DNA from: Calliphora vicina
Taxonomy: Eukaryota > Arthropoda > Insecta > Diptera > Calliphoridae
DNA: 64,000 bases
Assembly (NCBI RefSeq): GCF_958450345.1
Contig: NC_088781.1
Location: forward strand, 74,999,140 to 75,063,139
Direction: 5' to 3'
The notes below the pieces were generated by a model. The model made no database searches, was not told the DNA's origin, and saw only the letters and a program-made list of their open reading frames with translations. Both the position numbers and the translations under genes were made by a program. Shown one piece after another: positions 22,070 to 33,035 of the stretch; the first letter of the stretch is position 1, and every line of letters starts with the position of its first letter.

Positions 22070-22555
22070 AAAAGTGCGATTAGAAAAAATATTTCTTGGT
22101 CATTTTATTGCAAATATAAATTTAAAAAAAAAAAATTTACCAACAAAGGATACAATTTTTGCCCCTTCAAAATTCGAATTTGAAAAAATTACGAAAAAGA
22201 TTTATAGGCATTATTTTTTTGGATCAGTTGAACTAAAAATTGTACTTCTAAGTTTAATTATTTAGGAGATATAAAGATTAACACCTAGAATATCGAATTT
22301 CCAAAAAGTACCAGACACTTGTCGGCTCTTTTTTTGATTAAAGGTGGACACATTTAAAATTTTATTTCTATGCTTATTGGTTTTGGAGATATATAGGTAT
22401 ATGGTTTACCCGGGTTTTCCCGTTTTATTCCCCTTAGCGTTCGAATTTCCAAAAATCCCTTCTTAGTGGATCTAGATGATGTAAAGGGAACGGTTTGGGC
22501 TGGGCGTTGATGAGTCAGTGAGTGAGTCAGGCCTTGTAGTTTTATATATATAGAT
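22070..22555 (+). repeat. Dispersed 'GAGTCAGT...TTTATATATATAGAT' repeat, copy 2
   Basis: Contains TTCGAATTTCCAAAAATCCC, GTTTGGGCTGGGCGTTGATG, AGTCAGTGAGTGAGTCAG and the TTTTATATATATAGATG end. It is the opposite orientation of the copies at 7340 and 54937. It directly follows the TSD of the hAT at 16094-22059. No coding content. Confidence 0.55.
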
Positions 22556-22786
22556 GCACTAAAATCACAAAAAATAGTGTTTATAGAAATATTCCAAACA
22601 GATTGAAAATATAGTCAAAATATTTCCATTTTATTATTTTTTATTGTATAAAATAATAAAATGAAAACTTTAAATTTTTAAGTAAAGTAAAGTAAGGGAA
22701 TTAAAATCTTATCAATTTTAATTTGTATTAATATAATTTAACAACGTATATCGTTGAAGGCAAATAATTTCTAAGGTTTTTATGTA

Positions 22787-23593
22787 GAGTAACTTCGGGT
22801 AATGTGGACTACCGTTTTGTTTCTTCTAAATTTTGGCCACAATATATATGGATATTAAAAAAGTTGTGAAGCAATATATTAGCTAATATATTCCCTAATT
22901 GTTTTTGCAGTTGAAAATTTTGTCCGTCAAAGGATAAAAAAATTATGTGAAAATATTGTAAGGAATCCAAAAACCAGCATTAAAAAAATTGGAGGGTAAT
23001 ATGGACCACTATATGAGGGTAATGTGGACTAGTATTTAATACATAAAATTCATGAACCAGCTAATCATGAATGATTAAAAAATTTAATTTCAATATATTT
23101 TTATTAATACAAACTAAAAAGTCGCGTTCTTGGCTTAGATAGATTGCTTACAAAGTACATAGTTATTGTCGGGTAATATGGACCAGTAGTACATAATCAA
23201 GTAATTTAAGTGGTCCACATTAAACGAACTTGGGTTACAGTGGTAAAAAAATATTTTTACCTAATAATCTAAATGTGCTTAAATTCTTACCAAATATATG
23301 CAAAACTACGTTTCCACTTTAACTATATAAAAGAACCAAACATTAAATTCTACAAAGTAACTGTACCAAATTTTGTTTCTTACTTGAGCCGAAAAAATGT
23401 TGAGCACGCGCATTAATTTCAATACAAGAATAAATAGCCAACATGTCAATTACTCATGAAAGCAAATGTGCAATTGTCGTTTCAAACAAATTGTAAAATG
23501 TACGACAAATCAGTTTTATCATACCTTCAATAGTTTCTGAAAAAATACACTGGTCCACATTAGACGCATAGTCCACAATACCCGAAGTTACTC
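22787..23593. mobile_element. TA-flanked TIR element with repeated GGTAATGTGGACTA motif
   Basis: The 25-bp ends, GAGTAACTTCGGGTAATGTG on the left and its near-exact complement on the right, differ at one base and are flanked by TA. The core motif GG(T)AAT(G/A)TGGAC(T/C)A recurs in the interior at about 22996, 23020 and 23172, and inverted at about 23209 and 23551. This is consistent with many transposase-binding sites. TA target and TIR structure suggest Tc1/mariner. It contains a short frame (FVRQRIKKLCENIVRNPKT) at 22920-22980 of unclear origin. Confidence 0.82.
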
Positions 23594-23799
23594 TACCAAT
23601 ATGTATTTAATTTAATTTGATTTCGTATATTGATGAAACTTCCTTATTTTTTTGTATTACTATTTCCTTTTGTTTTTTAATTTTGTTACTACATTAATAT
23701 TAGTATTAATTAATTTAATAAATAATAAAAATAAAAAAAAGTATAAAATAATTCAATATAATGATATGTATTTGAGATCCATTAACATTAGTGAATGAT

Positions 23800-23995
23800 T
23801 ATATTTTTCCACTATCCTGTTAGTGGAGAAAAAAAAAATTTCCACTAAGCTGTAAAAAAAGGTTTTTCACTACCACTAAATTAATTTTAGTGAAAAACTT
23901 TCTTGTACCACTACCACTATTGCTTAGTGAGGCTGTTATTTTTCAAATCACCACTAAATAGCTATTAGTGATAGTGAAAATTTTGCAATTTATGT
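23800..23995. repeat. Cluster of CCACTA / TAGTG inverted motifs
   Basis: At least a dozen CACTA or TAGTG motifs occur in about 190 bp in alternating orientation, giving several small hairpins (for example CACTAAATAGCTATTAGTG). It may be a degraded MITE. No ends or TSD could be fixed. Confidence 0.5.
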
Positions 23996-24001
23996 ACGTG
24001 G

Positions 24002-24228
24002 TTTACCAATACCCACCCGGGTGATACTGCACTTCTATACATATATCCGATGAACAAAATTTTAAAAAATCGAAAAAACCTTATAAAAAGTTTAAAATGT
24101 TTTTATTAATAACTCTAAAATAATAATAACTCTAAAATTTGTTCATTGAGTCTAAATTTTATTTAAATCGAAACAAAATGAAAAACAATAACAAAAACCG
24201 AGTGGTCACCCGGGTGGGTATTGGTAAA
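24002..24228. mobile_element. Short MITE with 23-bp perfect TIRs
   Basis: TTTACCAATACCCACCCG at the left is mirrored exactly at the right end. The full 23-bp arms include the palindrome ACCCGGGT. It is 227 bp long, AT-rich inside and noncoding. No TSD was identified, so the superfamily is open. Confidence 0.75.
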
Positions 24229-24481
24229 GCGAAGGTTAATGCACTACCCCCAACTCTGAATTTTTTATTCAGGTGTTAATGAAAAGTTGAACTTTTACAA
24301 TTTTCATCCGATTTGAATAATTAAAACGGTGTTTTGTTAAGAACTAAATTTCCTTAATAAATTGTTATAAATTTTTATAAGCTTCCATATCAAAATATGC
24401 AATGAAAAGCGAGTAAAATCAAAAAAGTTGATAAATTTTGTTTTTCTTTTAGACATTCATAACAAAAACAATACTTATGAC

Positions 24482-25562
24482 CAGGGCAAGGCTTTTCATG
24501 CACTAAAAAATTAAAAATATGCGCTTATAATATGCACTATAAAGAGAGAAAATGCACTAAAAATGACAAAAATATGCAATAATAACTAGTTTTTCATTTG
24601 AAATATGTATATTAGAGTTAATTTCAAACATTTTATTCCATTATATTAATTTTTCTGAAGATTTTTGCGTAGATTTTCACTCCTTGTGGTGGTTCAACGC
24701 ACCTAAAGATGCGGATTTTGAGCACATTTTTCTGTAGAGCAAAAACTGTTGAATATATTGCAAATCTGATTTCACCAATGGATTCTGCATCAACAATTAA
24801 TACAATTGTTGTTTTTTGAATCCTTAATTTTGTTTTAATTTGGTTAGAAATTTCTCCGTTTACATTATTAATTTTATTGGCAGCATCATCAATTAATTTT
24901 ACTTGTGCAATCAGCGAATTGAATCCCTGTAGTTTAGTAATAGTTTCAGAAATAAAGATGTAATTTGAGCACAGAAATGCTAATTGGCTTTTAATATTAT
25001 TTATTTTTTTTTAAAAATGTCTTTAATTTTTTTAATTTAGTGAGCGTCGCTATTATCAAATTCTTCCATTATATTCTTAATTTCATCGAAATATTTTCCA
25101 TAGTACTCAGCCGCATCTAACCAGGTTCCCCATCTAGTAATTACTGGTTGAGGTGGAAGAGGAATCTCTGAATACTTTTCTCCACAAGAGATGGTGCCTT
25201 TAAAAATACTTTTTTTTCATTCGAAATTAATAAATCCATATCTTCAAACTGAGATCTAATTTCTTCGGTTACTCGATGTAAACCATGTGCTAATCATGTT
25301 ACATGAATAAGTTTTGAATAAAAAACCTTTAGACTATTTGCTGCTATATAAATATATTCAAAAGAAAATTAAATATGCAATAAAATGGAAAAATATGTTA
25401 AATATATGTATTTAAATGAAAAATATGCAAAATATGCAAAAATATGCAACAACAAAACGATGCCATTTTGTTGCAAATTCTTCGATTCGGAAAGATAAAT
25501 TGTCAAAAGTGATTTTGAGTTACTGACTACAAACATGCATTTGCATAGAAATCCTTGCCCTG
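24482..25562 (-). mobile_element. hAT element with 8-bp TSD CTTATGAC and degenerate transposase
   Basis: TIRs CAGGGCAAGG and CCTTGCCCTG are flanked by CTTATGAC at 24474-24481 and 25563-25570. ATATGCA/TGCATAT motifs are dense in both subterminal regions, as in the hAT at 16094. The minus strand encodes transposase fragments (see next entry). At 1,081 bp it is an internally deleted copy. Confidence 0.9.
24660..25345 (-). pseudogene. hAT transposase fragment
   Basis: Minus-strand pieces read AHGLHRVTEEIRSQFEDMD then LISNEKKVFLKAPS (25300-25200), LPPQPVITRWGTWLDAAEYY (25165-25100) and a segment with AQVKLIDDAANKINNV (about 24900). The block APS...LPLPPQPV-x-TRWGTWLDA is characteristic of one hAT transposase group. 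Frame changes and stops separate the pieces. The N-terminal zinc finger and the catalytic core upstream of AHGLHR are missing. Confidence 0.75.
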
Positions 25563-25570
25563 CTTATGAC

Positions 25571-26490
25571 TTACAAATGTATCAAAGCATGCACGCCATT
25601 TTAAAGCACATTCAGTTTTCTTTCCAACCCCGTTTAAAAATTTAAAGTCGGACAGAGACTGACTGAGTTACAAATCGATAAGTTGACGAACATCACTGAG
25701 GGTGTTTCTATAACCCACGCTAGGCCGTTTCCAAGTTTTTTTTCCATCGTAGCACCGTGTAATTAATGATAACTCAAAAAGTGTTAGTCGTATGTTATTA
25801 AAATAAACTTAAAAAAGTTGAGATTTACATAACCTTTAATCGGTTTATATATTCAATCGACTTAGTAGTTTCGGAGTTATAATAACAAATTGAACAATAT
25901 ATTTTTTACGTGAAAATAGCTAATTTTTTTCTTTTAAAAAAATCATGAAAAATCGAAAACGATTATTCGTTTTATATACATACATTTGGGTAGTTAATGT
26001 TCTTCTTCCGATTGATTGAATTTTGAAAACATTTTTCCCATGATATGTAAAAATTATGCAAATTTAAAAAAAACTTCATAAAATTTAAAATTTGGACCAT
26101 ATTTGTACTACTGGAACCACAATACATCAAATTTGTGTAGTGGTTTAAAAATCCTTTAATTTTTTTTCTATTTTGTTGCCTTGTGTTATATGTATGAATA
26201 AAATAAGGTACATAAGGTCTTATGAATATATGAGATCAAAGTCAGTAACTTATTTGTTTAGTTAATAAACTATTTGGAAGTTATACATCATAGCAGCATG
26301 AATTTGTCGATGTAGTTTGTTTCACATGTAGTTTGTTTCACATGTAGTTTGTTTCTTTCCAAAAGTAGTTTGTTTCTTTCCTTACTTTTTATAATATTTT
26401 GAAATTAAAAACTATTTTCACTTTTGCCACAATGCAAATGGACGCAATAATTTGTTTGATATACTAAAAATTCAAAGAGGGGGAAAAAAT
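25571..26490. other. AT-rich stretch without genes; short tandem repeat at 26311-26377
   Basis: No supported ORF. 26311-26377 has four imperfect copies of a 16-19-bp unit containing GTAGTTTGTTTC. 26490-26588 is rich in GTACC/GGTAC and ends in ACATCCCTG, which resembles a hAT TIR (CAGGGATGT) on the minus strand and abuts the LINE fragment. Confidence 0.5.
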
Positions 26491-26588
26491 TTATATATTG
26501 TACCAAATGAGTCGCGGTAGTACCACGGTACTTTTGAAGTTCAAAATGTACCAAAAAAAGTACAATTGTACCAACTTTAACATCCCTG

Positions 26589-26980
26589 GTTGGTACGTAG
26601 GAAAACCTATATTTAGACCTTCTAAGTATTTTACTAATGTTCTATACGAATCAACAGATTTTACCATAAGTCTGATTTCATCGTTTTTTAATGATTTATA
26701 ATTAAAATTATCTTTTGGAATAATATTACCTATATTACAAATCATACTATTAACATCAGCAACATCAGGTATGTATATTGGCGGTGGTTTAGGTTGTTGC
26801 TTCATCTTCATTATCATCATCATCATCGTTCTGGAGCACTGCAAATTTGTTGCTACTCGATGGAATGTCATCACTTAGGAATGTTCTACGTTTGTTCTTG
26901 TAATTTTTTGGAGATTCACTCAGATTTTGCTTTCTTTGCTTTTTTGTTATTTTCTGCCTGTTTAAATTCAGTATCAGCAT
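26589..26980 (-). pseudogene. Jockey-clade LINE ORF1, N-terminal fragment
   Basis: The frame opens at an ATG at 26980 (MLILNLNRQKITKK), continues to NKFAVLQNDDDDDNEDE and, after a frame change, reads KPPPIYIPDVADVNSMI and DEIRLMVKSVDSYRTLVKYL, stopping at FPTYQ. KPPPIY...LMVKS-x-DSYR is the conserved start of jockey-type ORF1. The coding sequence is cut at 26589 exactly where a CAGGGATGT hAT-like end begins. The remainder of the LINE is not in the expected place downstream (lower coordinates). Confidence 0.75.
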
Positions 26981-27057
26981 CCATGTTATTGTTATTATCC
27001 AAACAATAACAATTAGTTAACACAACTAATTTGTTTTTATTAAACAACGCACGTATT

Positions 27058-28097
27058 CAGTGTTGCCAATTTAGCCCTTTTTGGGCTAAATTTAGCCCTT
27101 TTCAATCTTGTTTAGCCACAAAAAAATTAATTTAGCCTTTAGCCATTTTTTTAGCCTTTTTTATTTTCATTTAGCCATATATGGCTAAATTTATTCTAAT
27201 GAAAATTATATATTTACTCTAATGATCTGAAATTTTTGCTGTTGAAAATTTGTAAAATCAGTTCAAAAAAATTGGCAGGGATATTATGACAAAAATTAAC
27301 TAAAAATGTTGAACCAGTAAACAATTTAAGCACATACAAATTGTTGGACCATCCATACATTAAAAACATGCCATAACTAATATAGAGAAAATGGGCGTTA
27401 TTTGAATAAAAATTGTTAATAAATATGTTAATGTTTTACGCGCGGGTCCGGGCGTTTATAAATATAGGGTTAAAGAGAATACTTTTAACTTTATCTGGGC
27501 GATGTATTGACGTAAATATAGTACTTTAACAAATATTTTATAACACTTGCCATGTAGTATACCGTTTTCAAAGACTACAATCCAACCAATTTAGAAAGAA
27601 AAATTCAGTTCATTATCGATAATAATTTAGCTATGATCATTTTTATCTGATCAAATATAGAAAATTAACTTTTTTCCAAATTTTGGCTATCTTAGTTTTG
27701 ATGTGTTTACTAACTAATGGCAAAATTTATGTTTTGTTAATGAAAATCAATTCTGTTCGGCGACGCGTCGTGTATAATTTTTAGAATATTTTTTTCTGCA
27801 TTACATGAGAGGCATATTTGCCATATATTCACTTATCAAAATATTTTCCATTGAAGTTATCAAAATGGAGCATTTTGTAGGACATGTGATAAATACGAGG
27901 CTTTAAATACATCGGCGTATGATATACGCGTATTTTGTTTGTCTATTCGGCATAGCCAAATGTAACATTCTAAGTTGTTTTTTGTGTCAAATGTATGTAT
28001 TTTTTTAATGAAAAAATGTTAGCCCTTTTTTAGCCACTTTTTAGCCTTTTTTTTCTAAGTTTTAGCCCTTTTTGTTCACCATGAATTGGCAACACTG
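27058..28097. mobile_element. Non-autonomous hAT with TTTAGCC subterminal repeats, TSD CACGTATT
   Basis: CAGTGTTGCCAATTTAGCCC at the left and GGGCTAAA-poor but matching AATTGGCAACACTG at the right bound 1,040 bp. The 8-bp TSD CACGTATT is at 27050-27057 and 28098-28105. (T)TTAGCC(C) is repeated about ten times on the left and six times on the right. The interior includes TTCGGCATAGCCAAATG, similar to the 3' hairpin of DINE-1 elements. It inserted just upstream of the jockey ORF1 start, and a truncated sister copy is at 50650. Confidence 0.92.
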
Positions 28098-28105
28098 CAC
28101 GTATT

Positions 28106-28735
28106 GTTTGTGTGTTTTCAATGCAATTAATATTTTTCACTTATTTTCTTAATTTTTTGTTTTTACTTAAATATTTGTTTTTATTTACAAAAATATTTTA
28201 CTTACGTTAAGAAATTAAGTCTGTCTGTCCACTATGAAAGTTGATTGAAGTCAACTTCGTCATTTCGGAATAAATGCGAAGTTAACCCTCTGCTCTCTTT
28301 TGTTATGTCTTATTTCTGACTTTCTGGTTGAATTTTCCGTTTTGGTGTATTCAGGGACTTATAGTAAAATTTTACGGATAATATTTTTGCGGAACATTTT
28401 AACCCCTTAAATCAATGTTGTAATGGTGTTTTTTGCTCATCTTTAAAAGAAGGACAAAAAATATCCATGTCTTGAGGATTTAGAGGGTTAATATTTTCTA
28501 CATAAATATTCTCCGTAACATTCTACATAACTTTGCTGAACACATTTTATACCTAAAATGTAAAGCTCACATATTTTCTTATGGCGATTAACAACAAGAA
28601 TGTGCCAGAGTTGGGAAACTTTAACCCGCCCTCAAATGAAATTCAGATGTAAACTTTCAAAACGCCGATACACGTGTGTTTTTTTTGTCTCTCCTCTATC
28701 AAAATTTATTGGTCGGACCTCGTAATTTTTTTTTG
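28106..28735. other. Continuation of the LINE upstream region, then AT-rich DNA
   Basis: Joining 27049 to 28098 across the hAT TSD continues the upstream region of the jockey fragment. No coding sequence or repeat structure was recognised from 28250 to 28735, which borders the 3' end of the next LINE. Confidence 0.4.
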
Positions 28736-30077
28736 GTGTTGTATAGTGTAATTAATCATTTAAAAAACGAATAATGTTATATTTAATTACACTTGTTTTA
28801 AGAGAAAAATCAATTAGATGATAAAGATTATTGAATTCGCAGTATAATCTCCTTATTGCATCAGCTTGGGCGTAGTTAGTTCTAACGTTTTTGACATACA
28901 GTGGCTTGAAATGACGTGACAATCGTTGAGGGACGTTGAAAGTAACATTATTTACAAGGAATTCGGAGCAGACTTCACCATTAATTATATTGATCATAAA
29001 TGTTACATTAAGCATAGTTCTTCTACTGTGTAATGTAGGCAATTTTATTAACTTAAGTCTATCAATGTATGATGGAAGGTTTATTTCAGGATTCCAACGT
29101 AACCCACGTAAACAGAAGAGTAAGAATTGTTTCTGTACAGATTCTATTCGCTGAATATGAATGTTGTAATAAGGATCCCAGATAACAGAGCCATATTCCA
29201 ATATAGGTCTTACTAAAGAGATGTAAAGTTATTTTGTGATGTAGGGGTCGATAAATTCCTTAGCCCAACGTTTTATAAATGCAAGTACACCTCTGGCTTT
29301 ATTTATTGTCAAGATCAAGAAAATTTTCAACAGAATCAAGCTGATAATTGCCCAAAGTATAGTTGGCGGGAATATAATTACTTCTAGAAAAGCGCATAAG
29401 TTTACATTTTTTAAGTTTAATTCCATTAGGTTTTGACTGCACCAAAAAAAAAATTGTTGAGATCGGATTGGAGATAAAAATGATCCACATATTGAGAGAA
29501 GCTCAAAAAGATTTTGACATCATCCGCATACATTAGAATGTTGCAAAAATTTAAAACATCCGGAAGGTTATTGATGAACAGGGAGAAGAGAATAGGACCA
29601 AGGTGGCTCCCTTGAGGTACACTAGAAGTAACCAAAATATTTTTGGAGTATCCAAAAGATACGATTTTATCCAGTTTAGGCTGCGAGAAGGTTGTGATTT
29701 ACTTTATCAAAAGCTTTACTAAAATCGGTATATACGGCATCAGTTTATTTTCTTTGGACAAAGCCTTGGTTTACATGTGTTGTAAGATGAAGGACATTCG
29801 TTGTAGTAGAACAACCTTTCCGAAATCCGTGTTGACACGATGACAGTATAGATGATGATTGATGGTATTGCACTGAGTGGAATTGCACTGAGTTTAGCAA
29901 TGCCTCTATAATTGGAGATATCAGATTTATTACCGGATTTAAATAACGGATTAATGTAAGAAGACCTCCAAATTTTAGGAAAATAGCCATATTTAATGGA
30001 TGTGTTGAACAACATTATTAATGGTTTTACCAACGATTGAGCACAATAATGTAAGATGCAGCTTGGAACACCATCAG

Positions 30078-30768
30078 TAGTGCGATTCACTAACTTTTAA
30101 CGAACCGACAATCGTAATGTTTATCGACATAAATAATCGCTTGCAGTAACGATAGTGTGATTCAGTAATTTATTTTTAACGATTGTTGAAGATATAACAT
30201 CTCTGTCTACAAAATATCAAAATAAGCGAAAAGTAGAAAACCATTATTTGACATATAATGAAATAATTAACCAGTGGTGTAGTGAGTATAACGTTGACTA
30301 GCAATCGGAAGGTTGTTGGTTCGACACTTGGCTGCGACTTGCATTTTTTTATTTATTTTTTTTTAGTAAATACATAATTTTATAAATAATTCTACTAACA
30401 AAACAACTTATTTCCTGCCAATATAATTAGTAGTACTATAATCGTCAAATTCCCATATTTTTTATATTTTATTGTAAATATTAATAAGTTAAGTAAACAA
30501 AAATGTGTTCCCATTATTATTACGATAGTTCCAGCTACAAAAGATGAAGATGACGAATAAAAAATTGCAAATACACTTTATCGATTAAATAAACACAACT
30601 TAAATTATTGTCGCTAACATAACGAATGAAAAACTGCATAAAGTAACAGCTGACTTCAACCGACAGCGAATGTCGTTAAAAATGTTACTGAATAGCAAAT
30701 TCGATAAATTTTCGTTATATTTATTTTAACGATACGATAATCGTTATAAAAGTTAGTGAATCGCAGTA
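30078..30768. mobile_element. TIR element with 3-bp TSD CAG inside the LINE
   Basis: TAGTGCGATTCACTAAC at the left and GTTAGTGAATCGCAGTA at the right are inverted repeats with one mismatch. CAG occurs at 30075-30077 and 30769-30771. Removing the element and one CAG restores an uninterrupted GPDG codon series of the host RT, which fixes the 3-bp TSD independently. A 3-bp TSD suggests PIF/Harbinger, though the TIR sequence does not prove it. The interior holds a tRNA-like sequence. Confidence 0.85.
30271..30345 (+). repeat. tRNA-like sequence with A and B boxes inside the 3-bp-TSD element
   Basis: GTGGTGTAGTGAGTATAACG resembles a pol III A box region, and TTGTTGGTTCGACACTTGG contains a near-consensus B box (GGTTCGACACT). 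It is followed by CTGCGACTTGC and a T run (possible pol III terminator). The spacing is tRNA-like. Acceptor stem pairing is not obvious, so it is a tRNA-derived relic or a promoter module, not a working tRNA. Confidence 0.5.
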
Positions 30769-30859
30769 CAGGACCATAATTATACGAAATTTTTAGTTTA
30801 TTTAAACTTTCCAATAAATCAACAGAAAGTCAATTTTTTCATATTATATATCCATTGGA

Positions 30860-32465
30860 CATATCGAGCCCTTAGCGCCAAATTATCGTAAGCGACAAAA
30901 CACAAATTTTACAGGAGAAGGTTTTTTCGATTATTTTGAAATTTATACATAAAATTAAAAATGTTAAGATGCGATATAATATAATTTCGTTCAAGATATT
31001 TGTCTATTTTTCAAAAATATTTATAACTTTTAACAATTAAAAATTCATGGAATACTTTATTGAAAAATATGACAAAAAATGTTTTTTATTGAATTTTTGC
31101 ATAGATACAAATTCTTCGAATTGAAATAAAATTGTTATTTATGAATAGTTTTTAATGAAATTTCACAGTTATGTAAAATTTTCTATTCAAAATGGAAAAA
31201 TAAAAACGAATTTTGAAATTTATTATCAGCAATCCCGCAATTCCCAAAAAAATCCCAAAAATAGAAATTTTTAGTGTTTTGGCTATAATATTCATACCAG
31301 GGTCTGAGTTATCGGAACCCTTTACAAAATAATTAAAAGCGTATTGGGCCATCTAAAATCGGTTACTATATTTTGATATCGAATATGCGATTTGAGAATT
31401 TTTGCAATTTTTTTTAAATTTTAATTTTACATAAAAAAATAGGTGTTTTTTGAATGGACCTGGTCCTCTCGGTAAGAAAAATTTTTAATTTTTTTTTTCA
31501 ATTAAAATATTTTAGGAAAACTTAGCTTTCCGAAAGTATAAATTCCTTATACATCCTCGTAGAATTTTTTTGCGATAACTTAAAAAGAAAAAAAGTTATT
31601 TTTTCTCAAAAAATTAGCGAAAAATCGGCTTTTTAAAATTTTTTAAATTAAAATGTATATAACTTTGGACTTAGGCATTATTTTTAAACGCTTCTTTTTC
31701 TATTTGACACATACATATGTTGTTAGTCTAATGAAGGAAACCTGGAGAAAATCGGGGTCCCCAAAGTAGGACTCGGGTATGATCAATTTTTAAAACGATC
31801 CTCTTTTTTCGTTTGTGTTCCGATTTCAAAAAACTCCTCATCGAGCACTCCAAAAAACCTCCTCGTGGCTATCAACTATCTCTTATAGCTTAGGAGATAT
31901 TCGCATTTTAAAATTAAATTATCAACATTTTTACCCACCATACTCCAGTTTTTTGATAACAGCGTGTCCAAATATTTACCGATTTGCTCATTTTTTCTTT
32001 TATTGGACTAACTACAAATGTATATGTCCAACAAAAAAAGAATTGTTTACAAATCGTGACTAACTAAAGTTATTTGCATTTGAATTTAAAAATTAAGAAC
32101 GTATATGCATTTTCCAATTTTTAATGCCTTTTTAAAACAAAAAATTTCGAAATTTAAAAAAAAAAAAAATTATATTTCTAAAATGACTGCGAAGATTAAA
32201 AACATGTCATAAGCCATACTTAAAGGTAATTTTGTTGCGGAATTTCGGTTTTTTCAGTTTCTTCAATAAACTAAACCGTTTTTGAGTTACGCGAATATAT
32301 GTTGTGCAACCTCCTCCATTTTCGAAATAACGGTATATCTCGAAAATACGAGCTAACCTAAAAAAACGGTTAGCACCACTGAATTCAGCGTACCCGAATT
32401 AGTTTAACCCACCGGGTGCCCCGCTTGACAGTTTTTTCAACTAGCACAGTGTAATTAGTATATAT
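30860..32465. other. Unclassified AT-rich sequence
   Basis: No supported gene. The stretch has the character of noncoding transposon interior (long A/T runs, ACCCACCGGGTGCC near 32408). I found no TIR, TSD or protein similarity. Frames of 60-80 codons here are treated as chance. Confidence 0.4.
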
Positions 32466-32469
32466 ATAT

Positions 32470-33031
32470 TGTTACGAAATTGTACTTGAATTCAAATATA
32501 ACGATTTTAAAGACTGATTTAAAAGTAGCATAATGCTTTCAAATAACATTGCTGTAATAGCAAACTGTAACATAATCGTAAGTTGGCAACGCTGTTTGAA
32601 TTCGAATATTCAGTTAAAGAACATTGTAGAAAGTACACCACAGATGGCGTATGATCTAGAATATTCGAACTTTGACAGTTAAGGAGCAATCTAGAGTGCA
32701 GATGGCAGTGTTATAAATAGTGGCAGAGGTTGCAGTCGTTAGTCAGTTTTATCAGAGACGCTTTTCGAATAAACATCAACTAAGTGCCTTAAAGTGTGTT
32801 GTGTTTTTCAAGTAAATTCGTGTACATTATAAATTGTGTCTGTATTTCTGAGAATTTATAAACGTGTATAAAAAACATTGAGTGGCTATTTAATTCTCTT
32901 GTTGTACATTTTAAAGAAATAAAGAGTTGTTACAATTTTCAAACTACTAAACGGCTTTTATTTGCAATCAAAAGTATACGGTTTATTTAAAGGAAATAAA
33001 CCAGCGTTTTGAAAAAGTTTAAAACGTAACA
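32470..33031 (+). mobile_element. Solo LTR of the retrotransposon at 42672-46285
   Basis: A 562-bp sequence running TGTTACGAAATTG to AAAACGTAACA. It is flanked by ATAT on both sides (32466-32469, 33032-33035) and closely similar to the reverse complement of the LTRs at 42672-43269 and 45691-46285. It contains TATAAATAG at about 32713 (probable core promoter), a TCAGTTTTATC initiator-like motif downstream and AATAAA at about 32919. A solo LTR is the usual product of recombination between the two LTRs of a former full element. Confidence 0.92.
32713..32760 (+). promoter_or_regulatory. Putative LTR core promoter (TATA box and initiator)
   Basis: TATAAATAGTGGCAG followed about 30 bp later by AGTCAGTTTTATCAGAG, a typical TATA-to-initiator spacing. 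The same TATA-like sequence is present, inverted, in the LTRs of the 42672-46285 element (CTATTTATAACACTGC). Confidence 0.5.
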
Positions 33032-33035
33032 ATAT

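Larger units (their letters stand above)
28752..30855 (-). pseudogene. Non-LTR retrotransposon reverse transcriptase, degenerate and interrupted
   Basis: Minus-strand RT of a LINE distinct from the jockey copies. In order: SLNK...YNYGPDGVPSC (spanning the inserted element at 30078-30768), LFKSGNKSDISNYRGIAKLS, HGFRKGCSTTTN, a PQGSHLGPILFSLFINNLPD block and MYADDVKIFL (YADD at about 29520-29530). The C-terminal 149 codons run from 29201 to a stop at 28752. Frameshifts and deletions occur near 29870, 29640, 29430 and 29230. The KSGNKSDISNYRGI and YADD pattern points to a CR1/L2-like or related clade, not jockey. The endonuclease and ORF1 are absent. Confidence 0.8.

Noticed and set aside
30271..30345. 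Functional tRNA gene
   Set aside because: Acceptor and anticodon stems do not pair convincingly; only the promoter-box pattern is tRNA-like.
31152..31352. 66-codon minus ORF with a hydrophobic segment
   Set aside because: Single short frame in AT-rich DNA; hydrophobicity expected from T-rich codons.
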